Shown piece after piece: positions 34,220 through 43,122 of a stretch of DNA of 64,000 nt. Below the pieces are notes generated by a model, which worked only from the letters and a program-made list of their open reading frames with translations, did not search any database and was not told the DNA's origin. The position numbers were made by a program, and so were the translations under genes. This DNA is from Gemmatimonadota bacterium. Its GTDB lineage: Bacteria; Gemmatimonadota; Gemmatimonadetes; Longimicrobiales; Gaopeijiaceae. How positions within the stretch are numbered: position 1 is the first letter of the stretch; every line of letters begins with the position of its first letter. The DNA lies in contig JAQBXY010000017.1 in the NCBI GenBank assembly GCA_027623325.1, positions 1 to 64,000 on the forward strand, in the 5' to 3' direction.

Positions 34220-34466
34220 GGCTGACCCCGCTGTCTCCTCAGGCGCGACGTCAGGCGGCTCGGGCGCGGTTGACGGAGGTCATGACGGCGCGAAGATTCA
34301 CCTTCTCAGACAAGAGAGCCTCTCGGATACTTGTAGACATGTCTACAAGAGTGATGGGAGCTCAGATTGTCGCACGCAAGGAAGCAGGATTGCGGTTCCG
34401 CGTGGGCGCAAAAATGGCGGATCGGGCGTGTCTCGACGATCGATGCCGGACGTGAGTGCCGAGGTG
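34220..34466. other. Convergent intergenic gap with a palindrome
   Basis: The 247 bases between queG and the permease gene contain a perfect 20-base palindrome (34330-34349). A 61-codon open frame at 34270-34455 has no recognisable product. No terminator is evident. Confidence 0.55.
34330..34349. promoter_or_regulatory. Perfect 20-base palindrome, operator-like
   Basis: CTTGTAGACATGTCTACAAG is its own reverse complement. It looks like a binding site for a dimeric repressor (its GTAGACATGTCTAC core is reminiscent of GntR- or BlaI-type sites), yet it lies between two gene 3' ends. No promoter with a clear product is next to it. Confidence 0.6.
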
Positions 34467-37142
34467 CTAGTCCGTTTTGAGCACCTTGATCGGGTCGACG
34501 CGTGTCGCACGAATCGCGGGGATCATACTTGCAAGCACGGCGGCAGAGGCCATCACAGCCGACACGATGCCGAACGTGACGGCGTCAGTCGTGCCGACCC
34601 CGAAGAGCAGCCCCTCCATCAGTCGATTCACGGCTACCGAGCCGACTCCACCGATCACGATGCCCGCCGCGGCGAGGGCCAACGCCCAACGCAACACGAG
34701 CGCGCGGATCTGGCGAGTCTCCGCACCGAGAGCAATGCGCACGCCCATCTCCCGGAGTCGAGTGCTTACGCTGTACGAAACGACGCCGTATAAGCCGACG
34801 ATCGCGAGTAGTAACGCGACTGATGCGAATCCTCCGAGAAGGGAGGTCGTGAACCGATCGGTCGCGAGTGAGGCCGTGACCAGCTCCGCCATGGGTTGAA
34901 CGTCCGCCAACGCGATATTCGCATCCAGCTTCGAAATCTCGCCACGAATGACGTTGACCAACGACGTCGGTTCCACGCTGGTCCGGACCACCGTGAACAT
35001 GGAGGACGTCGGGGCCTGGGCGAAGGGCAGATACATCGCGTTCCGACTGTCTGCTCGGACACCGAAGTTCTTGATGTCGCGGACGACGCCGACGATCTCG
35101 CGCCACACTGGGTTCGCCGTGTTGTTTACGTTGAGGCGCTTCCCAACCGCGTGGCCGTCGAAGTAGTCTCGCTGCAGGGTCTCGTTGACGATGATCACGC
35201 GAGGGGCGTCCGGATCGTCAGAGTCGAGAAAGGCTCGACCGGTGACGAGTTGCAGGCCCATCGCGTCGAGATAGCCGGGCGTAATCCTCCGAAGCCAAAC
35301 GGACGGTTCCAGCCCGGGGCGCGGCGGAGTCGCCCCTTCTACGAAGAAATTCGTGTCGCCGTCGGCGCCCGCGAGGGGGAGGTTCGTTATCGAGCCCGCG
35401 AACTCGATGCCCGGTACTGCCGAGAGTTGTGCCTCTAGCGAACGGACGAATGTGAGACGGGTCGCGGCGTCAGGATACCCGACGGGCGAGAGCTGAATCT
35501 GAGTGGCGAGGACGTTCTCTGGATTGAATCCCAGATCGACCCTGTTGAGGTTCTGGAAGCTCCTCACCAATAGTCCCGCTCCGACCAGCAGCATGAGCGC
35601 CAGCGCGACCTGCCCAACGACGAGCGTGTTGCGGAGTCGCGAAGATGGGCCCGCGCCACTCCCGCGGCCGCCCTCCCTTAGGGCGACGGCCGGCTGGGCG
35701 CGTGAGGCGTGTACCGCCGGCAAGACACCAAACAGAGCGCCCGTCACGATCGTGACCAGAGCGGCGAAGAAGAGGATGCGTCCGTCCACCGCGACCTGTT
35801 CGAGTAGAGGCGTCCCGTCCGGGGCCAGCCTGACCAGCACATTCGTGCCGATGAACGCCAACGTCAGTCCCAGGAGGCCTCCGGTGAGGGCCAGGAGCAG
35901 ATTCTCGGTCACGAGCTGCGCAAGAATACGCCGACGGCCAGCGCCCATCGCGACCCGAACGGCCAGTTCTCCGTGCCGCGTGGCGCCCCTGGCGAGAAGT
36001 AGATTCGCCACGTTCACGCACGCGATCAGGAGCACGAAGCCGACCGCACCGAGGAGCACCCACAGAGCGGTTCGGGTCTGCCGCACCATGTCGAACTGAA
36101 GCGGATAGACGTTGAAGCCGGTATCGATATTCTCTAGCGGGTATTCCTCTTCCAGACGTGCGCCGAGCTGACGCGCCTGAGACTGGGCGAGTTCGAGCGC
36201 GCTGGGATCGGTGAGCCGGCCGACCGCCCGTAGGAACGCGCCCCCTCGGCCACCCCCGTTCGACAGATCGAACTGGAGCAGAGACCAGGCGTCAGTTCCC
36301 AGGAAGGGCGGTGGGGCGAAACTAGGCGGCATGATGCCGACGACCGTATACGGCTGGTCGTTCAAGCGGATAACCTGTCCTAGGATCTCCACATCTGCTG
36401 CGAAGGCCCGGCGCCAGAAGCCGTCGCTGAGGATCACCGCGACGGGTCCGCCCGGAAGATCCTCTTCCGGCAGGAAGCCTCTGCCGAGGGCCGGCTCGAC
36501 GCCGAGAACGTCGGAGAACATGCCGTGGCTGAACACGCCGCCGCTCAGGCGCTGTGCGTCGCCAGTACCGGTCAGCGTGGGATTCCAGTCGGAGAACGCA
36601 GAGATCGACTCCACCGCAGAGACCTGGCCTCGAAAGTCGGAGAAGTTGGGCCAGGACAGCCACTCGCGGCGCTTATCGGGCAAGACGACGTCTCGGCGCG
36701 TGTAGTCGGCCCAGACCATGACCAGCTCGTCGGCATCGGCGAACGGCAGCGCGCGAAACATGATCCCGTCCACGACGCTGTAGATGGCCGTGGTGGCTCC
36801 GATGGCGATCGCGATCGTGAGAACGGCTACGCTGCTGAACCCTGGGTTGCTGAGAATCTGGCGGCCCGCAAATGCTACGTCTCGCCGCAGATCGTCGATC
36901 CTGTCCGATTGTTGCATGGCCTTCTGCCTCCTCGTCATCATCGCCTCCACGTCAGATCGTACGCGTTCGATGTCACCGAACCGTCGCTCCGCTTCCGCGC
37001 GGGCCTCGGCCGGCGACATGCCGGCTCGCTCGTACTTCGCAGCACACTCTTCCAGGTGGAAACGCAGCTCCTCGTCGACCTCGTCGCGGAGTCCCTCGCG
37101 GCGAGTCGGAAGGCGAAAGAGTCTCCGGGGCCTCTCCGTCAC
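34467..37142 (-). CDS. ADOP-family ABC transporter permease (MacB/FtsX type)
   Basis: An 891-residue permease. A helical N-terminal region (about 1-75; EVDEELRFHLEECAAKYERAGMSP, cut here as EVDEELRFHLEE) precedes a MacB periplasmic domain and two FtsX units. About eight membrane helices are expected, the first near 95-115 (SSVAVLTIAIAIGATTAIYS). This is the acidobacterial duplicated orphan permease (ADOP) layout. No ATPase gene is adjacent. The GTG at 37142 overlaps the stop of the PadR gene (GTGA), so the two are co-translated. The cargo is unknown. Confidence 0.9.
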   Translation of the reverse strand: MTERPRRLFRLPTRREGLRDEVDEELRFHLEECAAKYERAGMSPAEARAEAERRFGDIERVRSDVEAMMTRRQKAMQQSDRIDDLRRDVAFAGRQILSNPGFSSVAVLTIAIAIGATTAIYSVVDGIMFRALPFADADELVMVWADYTRRDVVLPDKRREWLSWPNFSDFRGQVSAVESISAFSDWNPTLTGTGDAQRLSGGVFSHGMFSDVLGVEPALGRGFLPEEDLPGGPVAVILSDGFWRRAFAADVEILGQVIRLNDQPYTVVGIMPPSFAPPPFLGTDAWSLLQFDLSNGGGRGGAFLRAVGRLTDPSALELAQSQARQLGARLEEEYPLENIDTGFNVYPLQFDMVRQTRTALWVLLGAVGFVLLIACVNVANLLLARGATRHGELAVRVAMGAGRRRILAQLVTENLLLALTGGLLGLTLAFIGTNVLVRLAPDGTPLLEQVAVDGRILFFAALVTIVTGALFGVLPAVHASRAQPAVALREGGRGSGAGPSSRLRNTLVVGQVALALMLLVGAGLLVRSFQNLNRVDLGFNPENVLATQIQLSPVGYPDAATRLTFVRSLEAQLSAVPGIEFAGSITNLPLAGADGDTNFFVEGATPPRPGLEPSVWLRRITPGYLDAMGLQLVTGRAFLDSDDPDAPRVIIVNETLQRDYFDGHAVGKRLNVNNTANPVWREIVGVVRDIKNFGVRADSRNAMYLPFAQAPTSSMFTVVRTSVEPTSLVNVIRGEISKLDANIALADVQPMAELVTASLATDRFTTSLLGGFASVALLLAIVGLYGVVSYSVSTRLREMGVRIALGAETRQIRALVLRWALALAAAGIVIGGVGSVAVNRLMEGLLFGVGTTDAVTFGIVSAVMASAAVLASMIPAIRATRVDPIKVLKTD

Positions 37143-37480
37143 GGCTGCGGCGACTCCAACGCGAGTGCCCGGGCCACGACGTTGGTATACCGGACCCAGG
37201 AGTCGGCCTCCACCGCCAGGTGGCGGATGCCCTCCCGGGTGAGCCTGTAGTACTTGGCTCGGCGGTTGTTCTCGGAGAGGCCCCACTCCGACTCGATCCA
37301 TCCCTTGCCCTGAAGACGGTGAAGTGCCGGGTAGAGCGTGCCCTCTTCCATGAGGAGTGATCCATCGGTCACCGATGAGATCCACTCACTCACGCCATAT
37401 CCGTGCAGCGGCTTCCACGTGAGCGCCTTCAAGATCAGAAGGTCGAGGGTTCCGCGAAGCAGATTTGAATTCTGTGCCAT
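37139..37480 (-). CDS. PadR-family transcriptional regulator
   Basis: A 113-residue winged-helix protein: LLRGTLDLLILKALTWKPLH, GYGVSEWI, then EEGTLYPALHRLQGKGWIES and AKYYRLTREG. PadR proteins next to ADOP permeases usually repress the permease gene. AAGGGGA precedes the ATG. A palindrome at 37520-37538 upstream may be its operator. Confidence 0.92.
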   Translation of the reverse strand: MAQNSNLLRGTLDLLILKALTWKPLHGYGVSEWISSVTDGSLLMEEGTLYPALHRLQGKGWIESEWGLSENNRRAKYYRLTREGIRHLAVEADSWVRYTNVVARALALESPQP

Positions 37481-37519
37481 GCCATCCCCTTGTGTGTCTA
37501 GGGGAGTATCGTATCCCTA

Positions 37520-37538
37520 CCCCTTGCGACGCAAGGGG
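37520..37538. promoter_or_regulatory. Dyad upstream of padR
   Basis: CCCCTTGC-GAC-GCAAGGGG is an 8-bp inverted repeat 40-58 bases before the PadR start codon. TACGAT lies between it and the gene and could be a -10 element. It is a candidate PadR operator. It could equally end transcription of the upstream esterase gene, though no T-run is present. Confidence 0.5.
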
Positions 37539-37562
37539 AAGGTCGAGGAGCTACGAGACGAC

Positions 37563-38357
37563 TCAGGCGAGAAACCAGTCCAGCGCCTGCGACGCGACTT
37601 CGGGCGGGATCTCATGCAGTCCTTCGAACTCGACGTACGCCACAGCGTACCCGTCCATCTCGAACATGGGCACGAGTCCCGTCCGGCTGATGGCCACGGG
37701 GAGCACTCGGTCCGCGCTGCCGTGCGAGATGAAGACCTTAGGAGATCCGACGATCGGCTCCTCGGGGTCCGAGAATCCCGGTGACAAGGCAGCGATATGC
37801 GTGAAAAGGTCGCCGTTCGAGACGCCGAGGGAGAGCGCATACGATGCACCGTCTGAAAAACCGAACAAGCCGATCCTTTCGGGTTGTATCGCGCAACGCT
37901 CGAACGTGTACGTCAGGGCGGAGTCGATGAAACGTACGTCCGGGCCGAACGCCCCATGGACGCGGTCCCACGTGGAGGCTCGCGAGTCGGGCGCCATGAG
38001 AACGATCCCACGTTCCTCGCATGCATCGAACAGGCGGGACCACGACCCCGCGAAGCCTCCGGATCCGTGCAGCGCTACCAAGAGGGGAGCGGGCGAGTCT
38101 GGAGAATAGCTGGCTGGGACGTAGATAAGTCCACCGCGAACCAAGTCTTCTCCGATCCTCGTGAGGCCGTGAGCCGCCTCTCGTGTGGGCGGACTCGGGC
38201 GAGCTCTGAGGCGTGGGTCACGCGCTGTCGTGGCGCTTCGGCCTCTGTGCCCGATGGCGGCAGATCGGGTCGAACCGAGGAGCGCGGAAGCCCCTGTCAG
38301 GACGAACGCTCGGCGGGTCATGCGACCGCTGGATTTCATGCCTGCGAAGACGCTCAT
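37563..38357 (-). CDS. Tat-exported alpha/beta hydrolase (phospholipase/carboxylesterase type)
   Basis: A 264-residue protein with a twin-arginine signal (TRRAFVLTGASALLG). The catalytic parts are the oxyanion segment LLVALHGSGG, the nucleophile Ser in GLFGFSDGASYAL, an Asp in HGSADRVLP and a His in EGLHEIP. It resembles small phospholipase/carboxylesterases and PHB-depolymerase-like esterases. The substrate is unknown. An ATG six codons in would also keep the Tat motif. Confidence 0.83.
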   Translation of the reverse strand: MSVFAGMKSSGRMTRRAFVLTGASALLGSTRSAAIGHRGRSATTARDPRLRARPSPPTREAAHGLTRIGEDLVRGGLIYVPASYSPDSPAPLLVALHGSGGFAGSWSRLFDACEERGIVLMAPDSRASTWDRVHGAFGPDVRFIDSALTYTFERCAIQPERIGLFGFSDGASYALSLGVSNGDLFTHIAALSPGFSDPEEPIVGSPKVFISHGSADRVLPVAISRTGLVPMFEMDGYAVAYVEFEGLHEIPPEVASQALDWFLA

Positions 38358-38373
38358 ACGCTACACGCCGCCT

Positions 38374-39615
38374 CTACACGCCGCGACCGGCGGCACGCCC
38401 GGTCGCCCAGGCCCAGAGAAAGTTGTGTCCGCCGATCGGACCGAAGGCGTCGAGAATCTCACCGCACAGGAACAGGCCTGATGCACGTCGCGACTCCATG
38501 GTTCGGGAATCGATCTCGGAGAGGGCTACCCCGCCCCCGGTGACCTCGGCCTTCTTGTACCCCTCGTCGCCGGTCCACGGTAGCCGATACTCGGTCAGGA
38601 CCTGTACGACCGCTCGGCGGTGTTCCTTTCGCAACTGCGACAGCGGAGTGGCTCCATCCACATCGATCTCCGCGAGCAGTCCGTCGACGAGCCGACGGGG
38701 AAGGTGTTCGGTGATCGAGGAGCGCACCGTGCCTTGAGGACTCTGTAGTATCTCGTGCCAGTCGTCGGGCGACGTGTCCGTCCAGGCAACGAGGAGCTCC
38801 TGGCGGGTGCCGGCGGGCCGGCCACGAATCGCGAGGTGAGATGCGTCGAGGACGGAGGGCCCGCTCCAGCCACGGTGGGTTATCAGGAAGCCGCCGGTCG
38901 TGAGAAACGGTGGTTTCGTTCCGGGTGCGAAAATCGTCACGGGCTTCGAGATGCCCGCCAGGTCCGCGTGTGGGTGTGGATCGGCCGTCAAAGGGGTGAG
39001 GGCAGGGTAGGTCGGGTTCAGTGTATGGCCGAGCGCCTCGACGATCTGGAGCCCTCGGCCGTCGCTCCCCGTCGCGGGCACGGAGAGGCCGCCCGTCGCC
39101 ACGATGACCGCTCTCGCCTGGAGCGGAAGCGCCCCCGCGATGTCGATCGTCCAGCGCGGGCTCTCTGGCCCATGATCCGGCGCGGGGCTGACGTCGGTTA
39201 CCTGAGCGCCGAACCAGATCTTGGCACCCGCGGCTCGAACCGCCGAGACGAGACCGTCTCGGACATCCCTCGCCTTTTGGCTGGCGGGAAAGAGTTTGCC
39301 CGACTCTTCCTCGAGGACGAGCGGGAGGGATAGCTCCTGCTCAAAGAACGCCCGCTGTTCCTCGAGGGGCCAAGAATGGAGGATGTTGCGCAGTGTGTTG
39401 GGCGAAGAGTCCGTGACGTACCGTTCGGGCTGAGCCACGGAGGGGAGGACATTGCAGCGCCCGCCACCGCTAATGAGGATTTTCCGACCCCCGTCCGCGG
39501 TGCTCTCCAGGAGGATCACCTCCGATCCCGCCCGAGCAGCGCACAGGGCCGCCATCAATCCGGCGGCTCCCGCGCCGATGACCGCCACGGGCAAAGACTC
39601 AGTGTCGGGCGTCAT
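38374..39615 (-). CDS. BaiN/HI0933-family FAD-dependent oxidoreductase
   Basis: A 413-residue flavoprotein. The FAD-binding start is VAVIGAGAAGLMAAL, followed by GGRKILISGGGRCNVLP, the signature of the HI0933/BaiN family. VIVATGGLSVPATGSDG and GEILDAFGPIGGHNFLWAW are also typical. The family includes flavoproteins that reduce steroids or other substrates; the true role here is unknown. The ATG at 39615 is set 8 residues before the FAD motif. Confidence 0.88.
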   Translation of the reverse strand: MTPDTESLPVAVIGAGAAGLMAALCAARAGSEVILLESTADGGRKILISGGGRCNVLPSVAQPERYVTDSSPNTLRNILHSWPLEEQRAFFEQELSLPLVLEEESGKLFPASQKARDVRDGLVSAVRAAGAKIWFGAQVTDVSPAPDHGPESPRWTIDIAGALPLQARAVIVATGGLSVPATGSDGRGLQIVEALGHTLNPTYPALTPLTADPHPHADLAGISKPVTIFAPGTKPPFLTTGGFLITHRGWSGPSVLDASHLAIRGRPAGTRQELLVAWTDTSPDDWHEILQSPQGTVRSSITEHLPRRLVDGLLAEIDVDGATPLSQLRKEHRRAVVQVLTEYRLPWTGDEGYKKAEVTGGGVALSEIDSRTMESRRASGLFLCGEILDAFGPIGGHNFLWAWATGRAAGRGV

Positions 39616-39692
39616 GAATCTGTGGCCTTCGACCTCTCGGATGGGCGGTTCCAGCGCTGGCGCGGTGCTCGGGGCCGTGCCAAGCTGCCGAC

Positions 39693-40529
39693 ATGACATC
39701 TTCGTTACAAGCGGCGCGAGCGAATTCGTATATCCTAGAGGTGTGCTGTGGCTCCGCGCATTTTGCGGCGACGGCCGCCGAGGCCGGGGCAGATCGACTC
39801 GAGCTGTGCGACAACCTGGTCGAAGGTGGTACTACACCGAGCGCCGGTTCGATTCAACTCGTCCTGGAGCGTGTCGCGGTCCCGCTCATGATCATGATTC
39901 GGCCTCGCGGCGGTGACTTCTTGTACTCGGAGATCGAGTTCGAGGTGATGCTACGCGACATCACCGTGGTCAAGGAACTCGGGGTCCACGGCGTCGTGTT
40001 CGGCGTCCTGACCGAGGACGGTCGGATCGATCGCGAACGCACGTCCCGACTCGTCGATGCCGCGCGCCCCATGGCCGTGACCTTTCATCGAGCGTTCGAC
40101 GTGTCGCGAGATCCCTGGGAGAGCCTCGATGTTCTGGTGGGCCTCGGAGTAGATCGAATCCTCACGTCAGCGCAGCGGGCCTCCGTGTTCGAGGATTTGC
40201 CGCTCCTGTCCCGACTCGTAGATATGGCCGGCGGCGGCCTCACGATCCTGCCAGGAGGAGGCATTCGCGCCGATAACGTCGGACAGGTACTGGCAGTGCC
40301 CGGCGTGCGAGAGGTCCACATTGGCGCCTCGCGGAGGGTGCCTAGCGGCATGGTGTATCGTGCCCCGGGAGTCTCCATGGGGGAGCCGTACCAACCCGAC
40401 GAGTACATGCGCGAAGAGGCCGATGCCGACCGAATCAAGAGTGTCTCTGCGGCCTTGGCTGCGCACGTGGGCGATCCCGACCGAGGCGATCCGCACCGAG
40501 GGGATCTCCAGCGAAGCCGTCGCCCATGA
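39693..40529 (+). CDS. cutC: CutC family protein
   Basis: A 278-residue TIM-barrel protein. LEVCCGSAHFAATAAEAGADRLELCDNL-type sequence opens the protein (as CGSAHFAATAAEAGADR), with MIRPRGGDFLYSE, VFGVLTEDGRID, VTFHRAFD and ILPGGGIRADNV. CutC was linked to copper homeostasis, but its reaction is unsettled. The C-terminal tail has a repeated DRGDPHRGDLQ-like stretch not usual in the family. The stop overlaps the ATG of the next gene. Confidence 0.92.
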   Translation: MTSSLQAARANSYILEVCCGSAHFAATAAEAGADRLELCDNLVEGGTTPSAGSIQLVLERVAVPLMIMIRPRGGDFLYSEIEFEVMLRDITVVKELGVHGVVFGVLTEDGRIDRERTSRLVDAARPMAVTFHRAFDVSRDPWESLDVLVGLGVDRILTSAQRASVFEDLPLLSRLVDMAGGGLTILPGGGIRADNVGQVLAVPGVREVHIGASRRVPSGMVYRAPGVSMGEPYQPDEYMREEADADRIKSVSAALAAHVGDPDRGDPHRGDLQRSRRP

Positions 40530-41236
40530 GGGGCCTCGAGGGCGATCAGGGCCGGAGGGCGTTTCTCAAACGGCTCGCGATACTCGGCGCGGGCGGATCA
40601 GCGATGTCGCTCGCCGCTTGTAGTGACCGAAACGAGGCAGAGCGGCTCGCAGCCGCACAACCGACGATCGCGCCGATGTCGCGGCCGCTCCTACTTCCGT
40701 GGTCCGCCGATGTGATCCGTATCGCTTCGGCCCCGGCGGAACTCCCCGGCGCGTACGTATCGATGGCGACCATGAAGGTGTTCGTCGACCGGGCGTTCCG
40801 CGATCGAGCGAGTTGGTTGCTCAATGCGCACATCTCCGTGAGCACCGCGCTCTGGCGGATCCCACTCCTGGGCGACCCGTTGAACCAGCCCGTCACTCCG
40901 GGCGACGAACTTCGCGAGTTCGAAGAGATCAGCATTCGGGAGTGGGACCCGAATGCTCCAACCGCGCTCCACGACATACGCATTCGGCGAGGGGCGCGCG
41001 CCACCCGCGGGGTCCATTTCGCTTGTGTGCCTCGAAGCACGTCGGGGACCGACGTCGAGAACGGCGCCTGGTATTCCGCGGGGCCCTGGACCATGGATGT
41101 GTGCGACGGGCGGCCGGGTGACTCCACGCGTGAAGATTTCCGACTGGTCGGCGCGGGCCTTCGGTATAGAACGCGCGAATGTGACGACGGAGGCGAGCGG
41201 GTTCAGTACGTCACGTGGGCGTGTAATCCCACCTGA
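40526..41236 (+). CDS. Tat-signal lipoprotein of unknown function
   Basis: A 236-residue protein with a twin-arginine signal (RRAFLKRLAILG) and a lipobox-like AAC. The mature domain is not one I recognise; it has several Cys (FACVPRS, MDVCDGR, TRECDDG, WACNPT), which may form disulfides in the periplasm. The ATG overlaps the cutC stop, so the two genes are co-translated. Confidence 0.68.
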   Translation: MRGLEGDQGRRAFLKRLAILGAGGSAMSLAACSDRNEAERLAAAQPTIAPMSRPLLLPWSADVIRIASAPAELPGAYVSMATMKVFVDRAFRDRASWLLNAHISVSTALWRIPLLGDPLNQPVTPGDELREFEEISIREWDPNAPTALHDIRIRRGARATRGVHFACVPRSTSGTDVENGAWYSAGPWTMDVCDGRPGDSTREDFRLVGAGLRYRTRECDDGGERVQYVTWACNPT

Positions 41237-41272
41237 TTGATGGCCATGACGCTGTCGCTACACCACTCCACC

Positions 41273-42082
41273 CTACCAACGCCGGATGCCTCGCCCGAGC
41301 TGCCGGCCCCAGCGACTTCGACTCTCCAAAGCGAGCAACTTTCCTAGGATCTGGGTGGCGTCGAGATGCGTCGACCCGAGCAACGCCTCCGCTTCCTCGA
41401 CGGACAACGGCGACTCGTCACCGACTACGGCGGATGATTCGTTCTCACCCTCGGCGGGCGGGTCCTCCGCGAACTCATCTTCAGCCGCATCCGGCACGTT
41501 TTGCGATCGGACCACGACGTCCGCCTGGACGGCTCCGTCCGCCATCTCTCTCCCACTGCGGCGCTGCGCTGCGGTAATCGAGTCGAGGAGGCGCAGTCCC
41601 ATGGCCAGATTCCACCGGGCGTCCTGATCACCGGGCTGAAGGCGCAGGGCGTTTCGGTTCGCTGCGACGGAGACTTCGGCATGGATCCGGATCGAGTCAC
41701 TCTCACTCGCCGCGAGGGCCCGGGTCAGCCGTGAAAAGCCCATGTTGTATTGCGCTCGCCCCCTCACTTCCGAAGCAGCGCTGCCCATGCCTTCGATCAA
41801 CTCCGGCTCAGCGGATGGGCTGTCCTGCCGCAGCAGCGACGTCCCCAGGTTGTAGCGGGTAGCCGGAGCCGCGTCATCGCGGGCCGCCCTCTTCTGGTAG
41901 ATGTCCGTAGCCTCTTCGACCCTACCCGCTCGAAAGAGGCGATTGGCTCGTGCGACGCCCTCGCGCTCATTCGTCCACGACAGTGCGAGCCCCGCCCCGG
42001 CCGCGACGACCAGGAGCGCACGGAGCCAGGGAAGCCGAGCCGCTCCGAGTCGGCCGCCGACCCGTTTCAAGTCGACCTTCAT
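41273..42082 (-). CDS. batC: BatC-like TPR protein
   Basis: A 269-residue protein with one N-terminal membrane helix and TPR-like repeats (ANRLFRAGRVEEATDIYQKRA, ATRYNLGTSLLRQ, AQYNMGFSRL, DARWNLAMGLRLL). The C-terminal third is acidic and probably disordered, followed by a short basic tail (WGRQLGRGIRRW). The position after two VWA genes identifies it as the BatC-type member of a Bacteroides aerotolerance-like operon. The ATG at 42082 overlaps the BatB stop (ATGA). Confidence 0.78.
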   Translation of the reverse strand: MKVDLKRVGGRLGAARLPWLRALLVVAAGAGLALSWTNEREGVARANRLFRAGRVEEATDIYQKRAARDDAAPATRYNLGTSLLRQDSPSAEPELIEGMGSAASEVRGRAQYNMGFSRLTRALAASESDSIRIHAEVSVAANRNALRLQPGDQDARWNLAMGLRLLDSITAAQRRSGREMADGAVQADVVVRSQNVPDAAEDEFAEDPPAEGENESSAVVGDESPLSVEEAEALLGSTHLDATQILGKLLALESRSRWGRQLGRGIRRW

Positions 42083-43122
42083 GCCGCTTTCCCGAAGGGC
42101 AGGCGGACCAGCCGACGCCCGGAGTCGGACACGGCATCCCAAAGGAGGAGCGGCAAAACCAGCAGGGGTAACCAGGGAAGCGGCGCCTCGTCTTGGTCGT
42201 CCGCTTCGACCGTACCCGAGACGTCTCCGAGAGCTCGCACCAACGCCCGGACACCTCCGTCGTCCGAGATGTCATGGAATTCGCCGCCACCCGCGGACGC
42301 CATGGCTGCGAGGAGTGATGGGTCGTACCCGGCGACCACCTGCTCGCCCGCCGGATCCAGTAATGGCGCACCGTCGCTTCCCGGTGTGTAGAGTGGGGCA
42401 CCTCCGGCGGTGCCTACCCCGGCCGTCCAAAGCGTAGTGCCCAAGCTGACCAACGCCGAAACCGAGTCCATGACGACATCGGTCTGCCCGTGCGACTCTC
42501 CGTCCGTGACGAGCAGGACGATGCGCCGAACCTCCGGGCGCGGCCGAGCCTCGAGCGTTCGCTGTGCGTGGGTAATCGCCGAAGCCAGCGATGTCCCCTG
42601 ATCTCGCAGCGCCATCAACTCAGGAGCGAGCGACGGCGTGAAAAAGGTGACGACTGCCGGATCGTCCGTGAGCGGGATAAGCCGGTAGGGCCAGTCCGCG
42701 AACAGAGAGACCGCGATACGATCGGCGGGCAGCGCCTCGGTGAGTCGATCGAGCAACTCCTTGGCTCTGCCGAGCCGTCCACCGGCGACGTCGTTGGCCG
42801 ACATGGAGAGCGAGACGTCGATCGTCACCACCAGGTCTACCGGCGTTACCGGTTCCATCACCTGACCGGCTTCACGCTCCGGACCTGCCGCAGCGATCGT
42901 CAGGCCGCTCGCGGCGATGAGCAGGCAGGCGGCGCGGACCCACGGAAAGCGGTCGAGGGACCGACCCGTCAGACGCCGCGCAGCCTTCACGCCACCGTAC
43001 GCGTCCACGAGACGCCGGGTCCGGCGCCACTGGGCGACGATGGCCGTCAACATGAGCAGTACGGCGGCGGGGCCGAAGATGAGCAGGTCGGGGCGCGAAA
43101 ACGTCACGGAAGGACTCCCCAT
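42079..43122 (-). CDS. batB: BatB-like von Willebrand factor A membrane protein
   Basis: A 347-residue protein. Two N-terminal membrane helices flank a short cytoplasmic loop, then a VWA domain with an intact MIDAS (D102-x-S104-x-S106 in TIDVSLSMSAND), RIVLLVTDGESHGQ and one C-terminal membrane helix. It should face the periplasm. It overlaps the BatA stop by 19 bases. Confidence 0.86.
   Translation of the reverse strand: MGSPSVTFSRPDLLIFGPAAVLLMLTAIVAQWRRTRRLVDAYGGVKAARRLTGRSLDRFPWVRAACLLIAASGLTIAAAGPEREAGQVMEPVTPVDLVVTIDVSLSMSANDVAGGRLGRAKELLDRLTEALPADRIAVSLFADWPYRLIPLTDDPAVVTFFTPSLAPELMALRDQGTSLASAITHAQRTLEARPRPEVRRIVLLVTDGESHGQTDVVMDSVSALVSLGTTLWTAGVGTAGGAPLYTPGSDGAPLLDPAGEQVVAGYDPSLLAAMASAGGGEFHDISDDGGVRALVRALGDVSGTVEADDQDEAPLPWLPLLVLPLLLWDAVSDSGRRLVRLPFGKAA

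Noticed and set aside
34270-34455. A 61-codon open frame after queG
   Set aside because: No similarity, no ribosome binding site, and the palindrome runs through it.
40440-40515. Short CGATCCNNACCGAGG-like repeat at the end of cutC, considered as a repeat array
   Set aside because: It is only two or three imperfect units within coding sequence and reads as a low-complexity protein tail.
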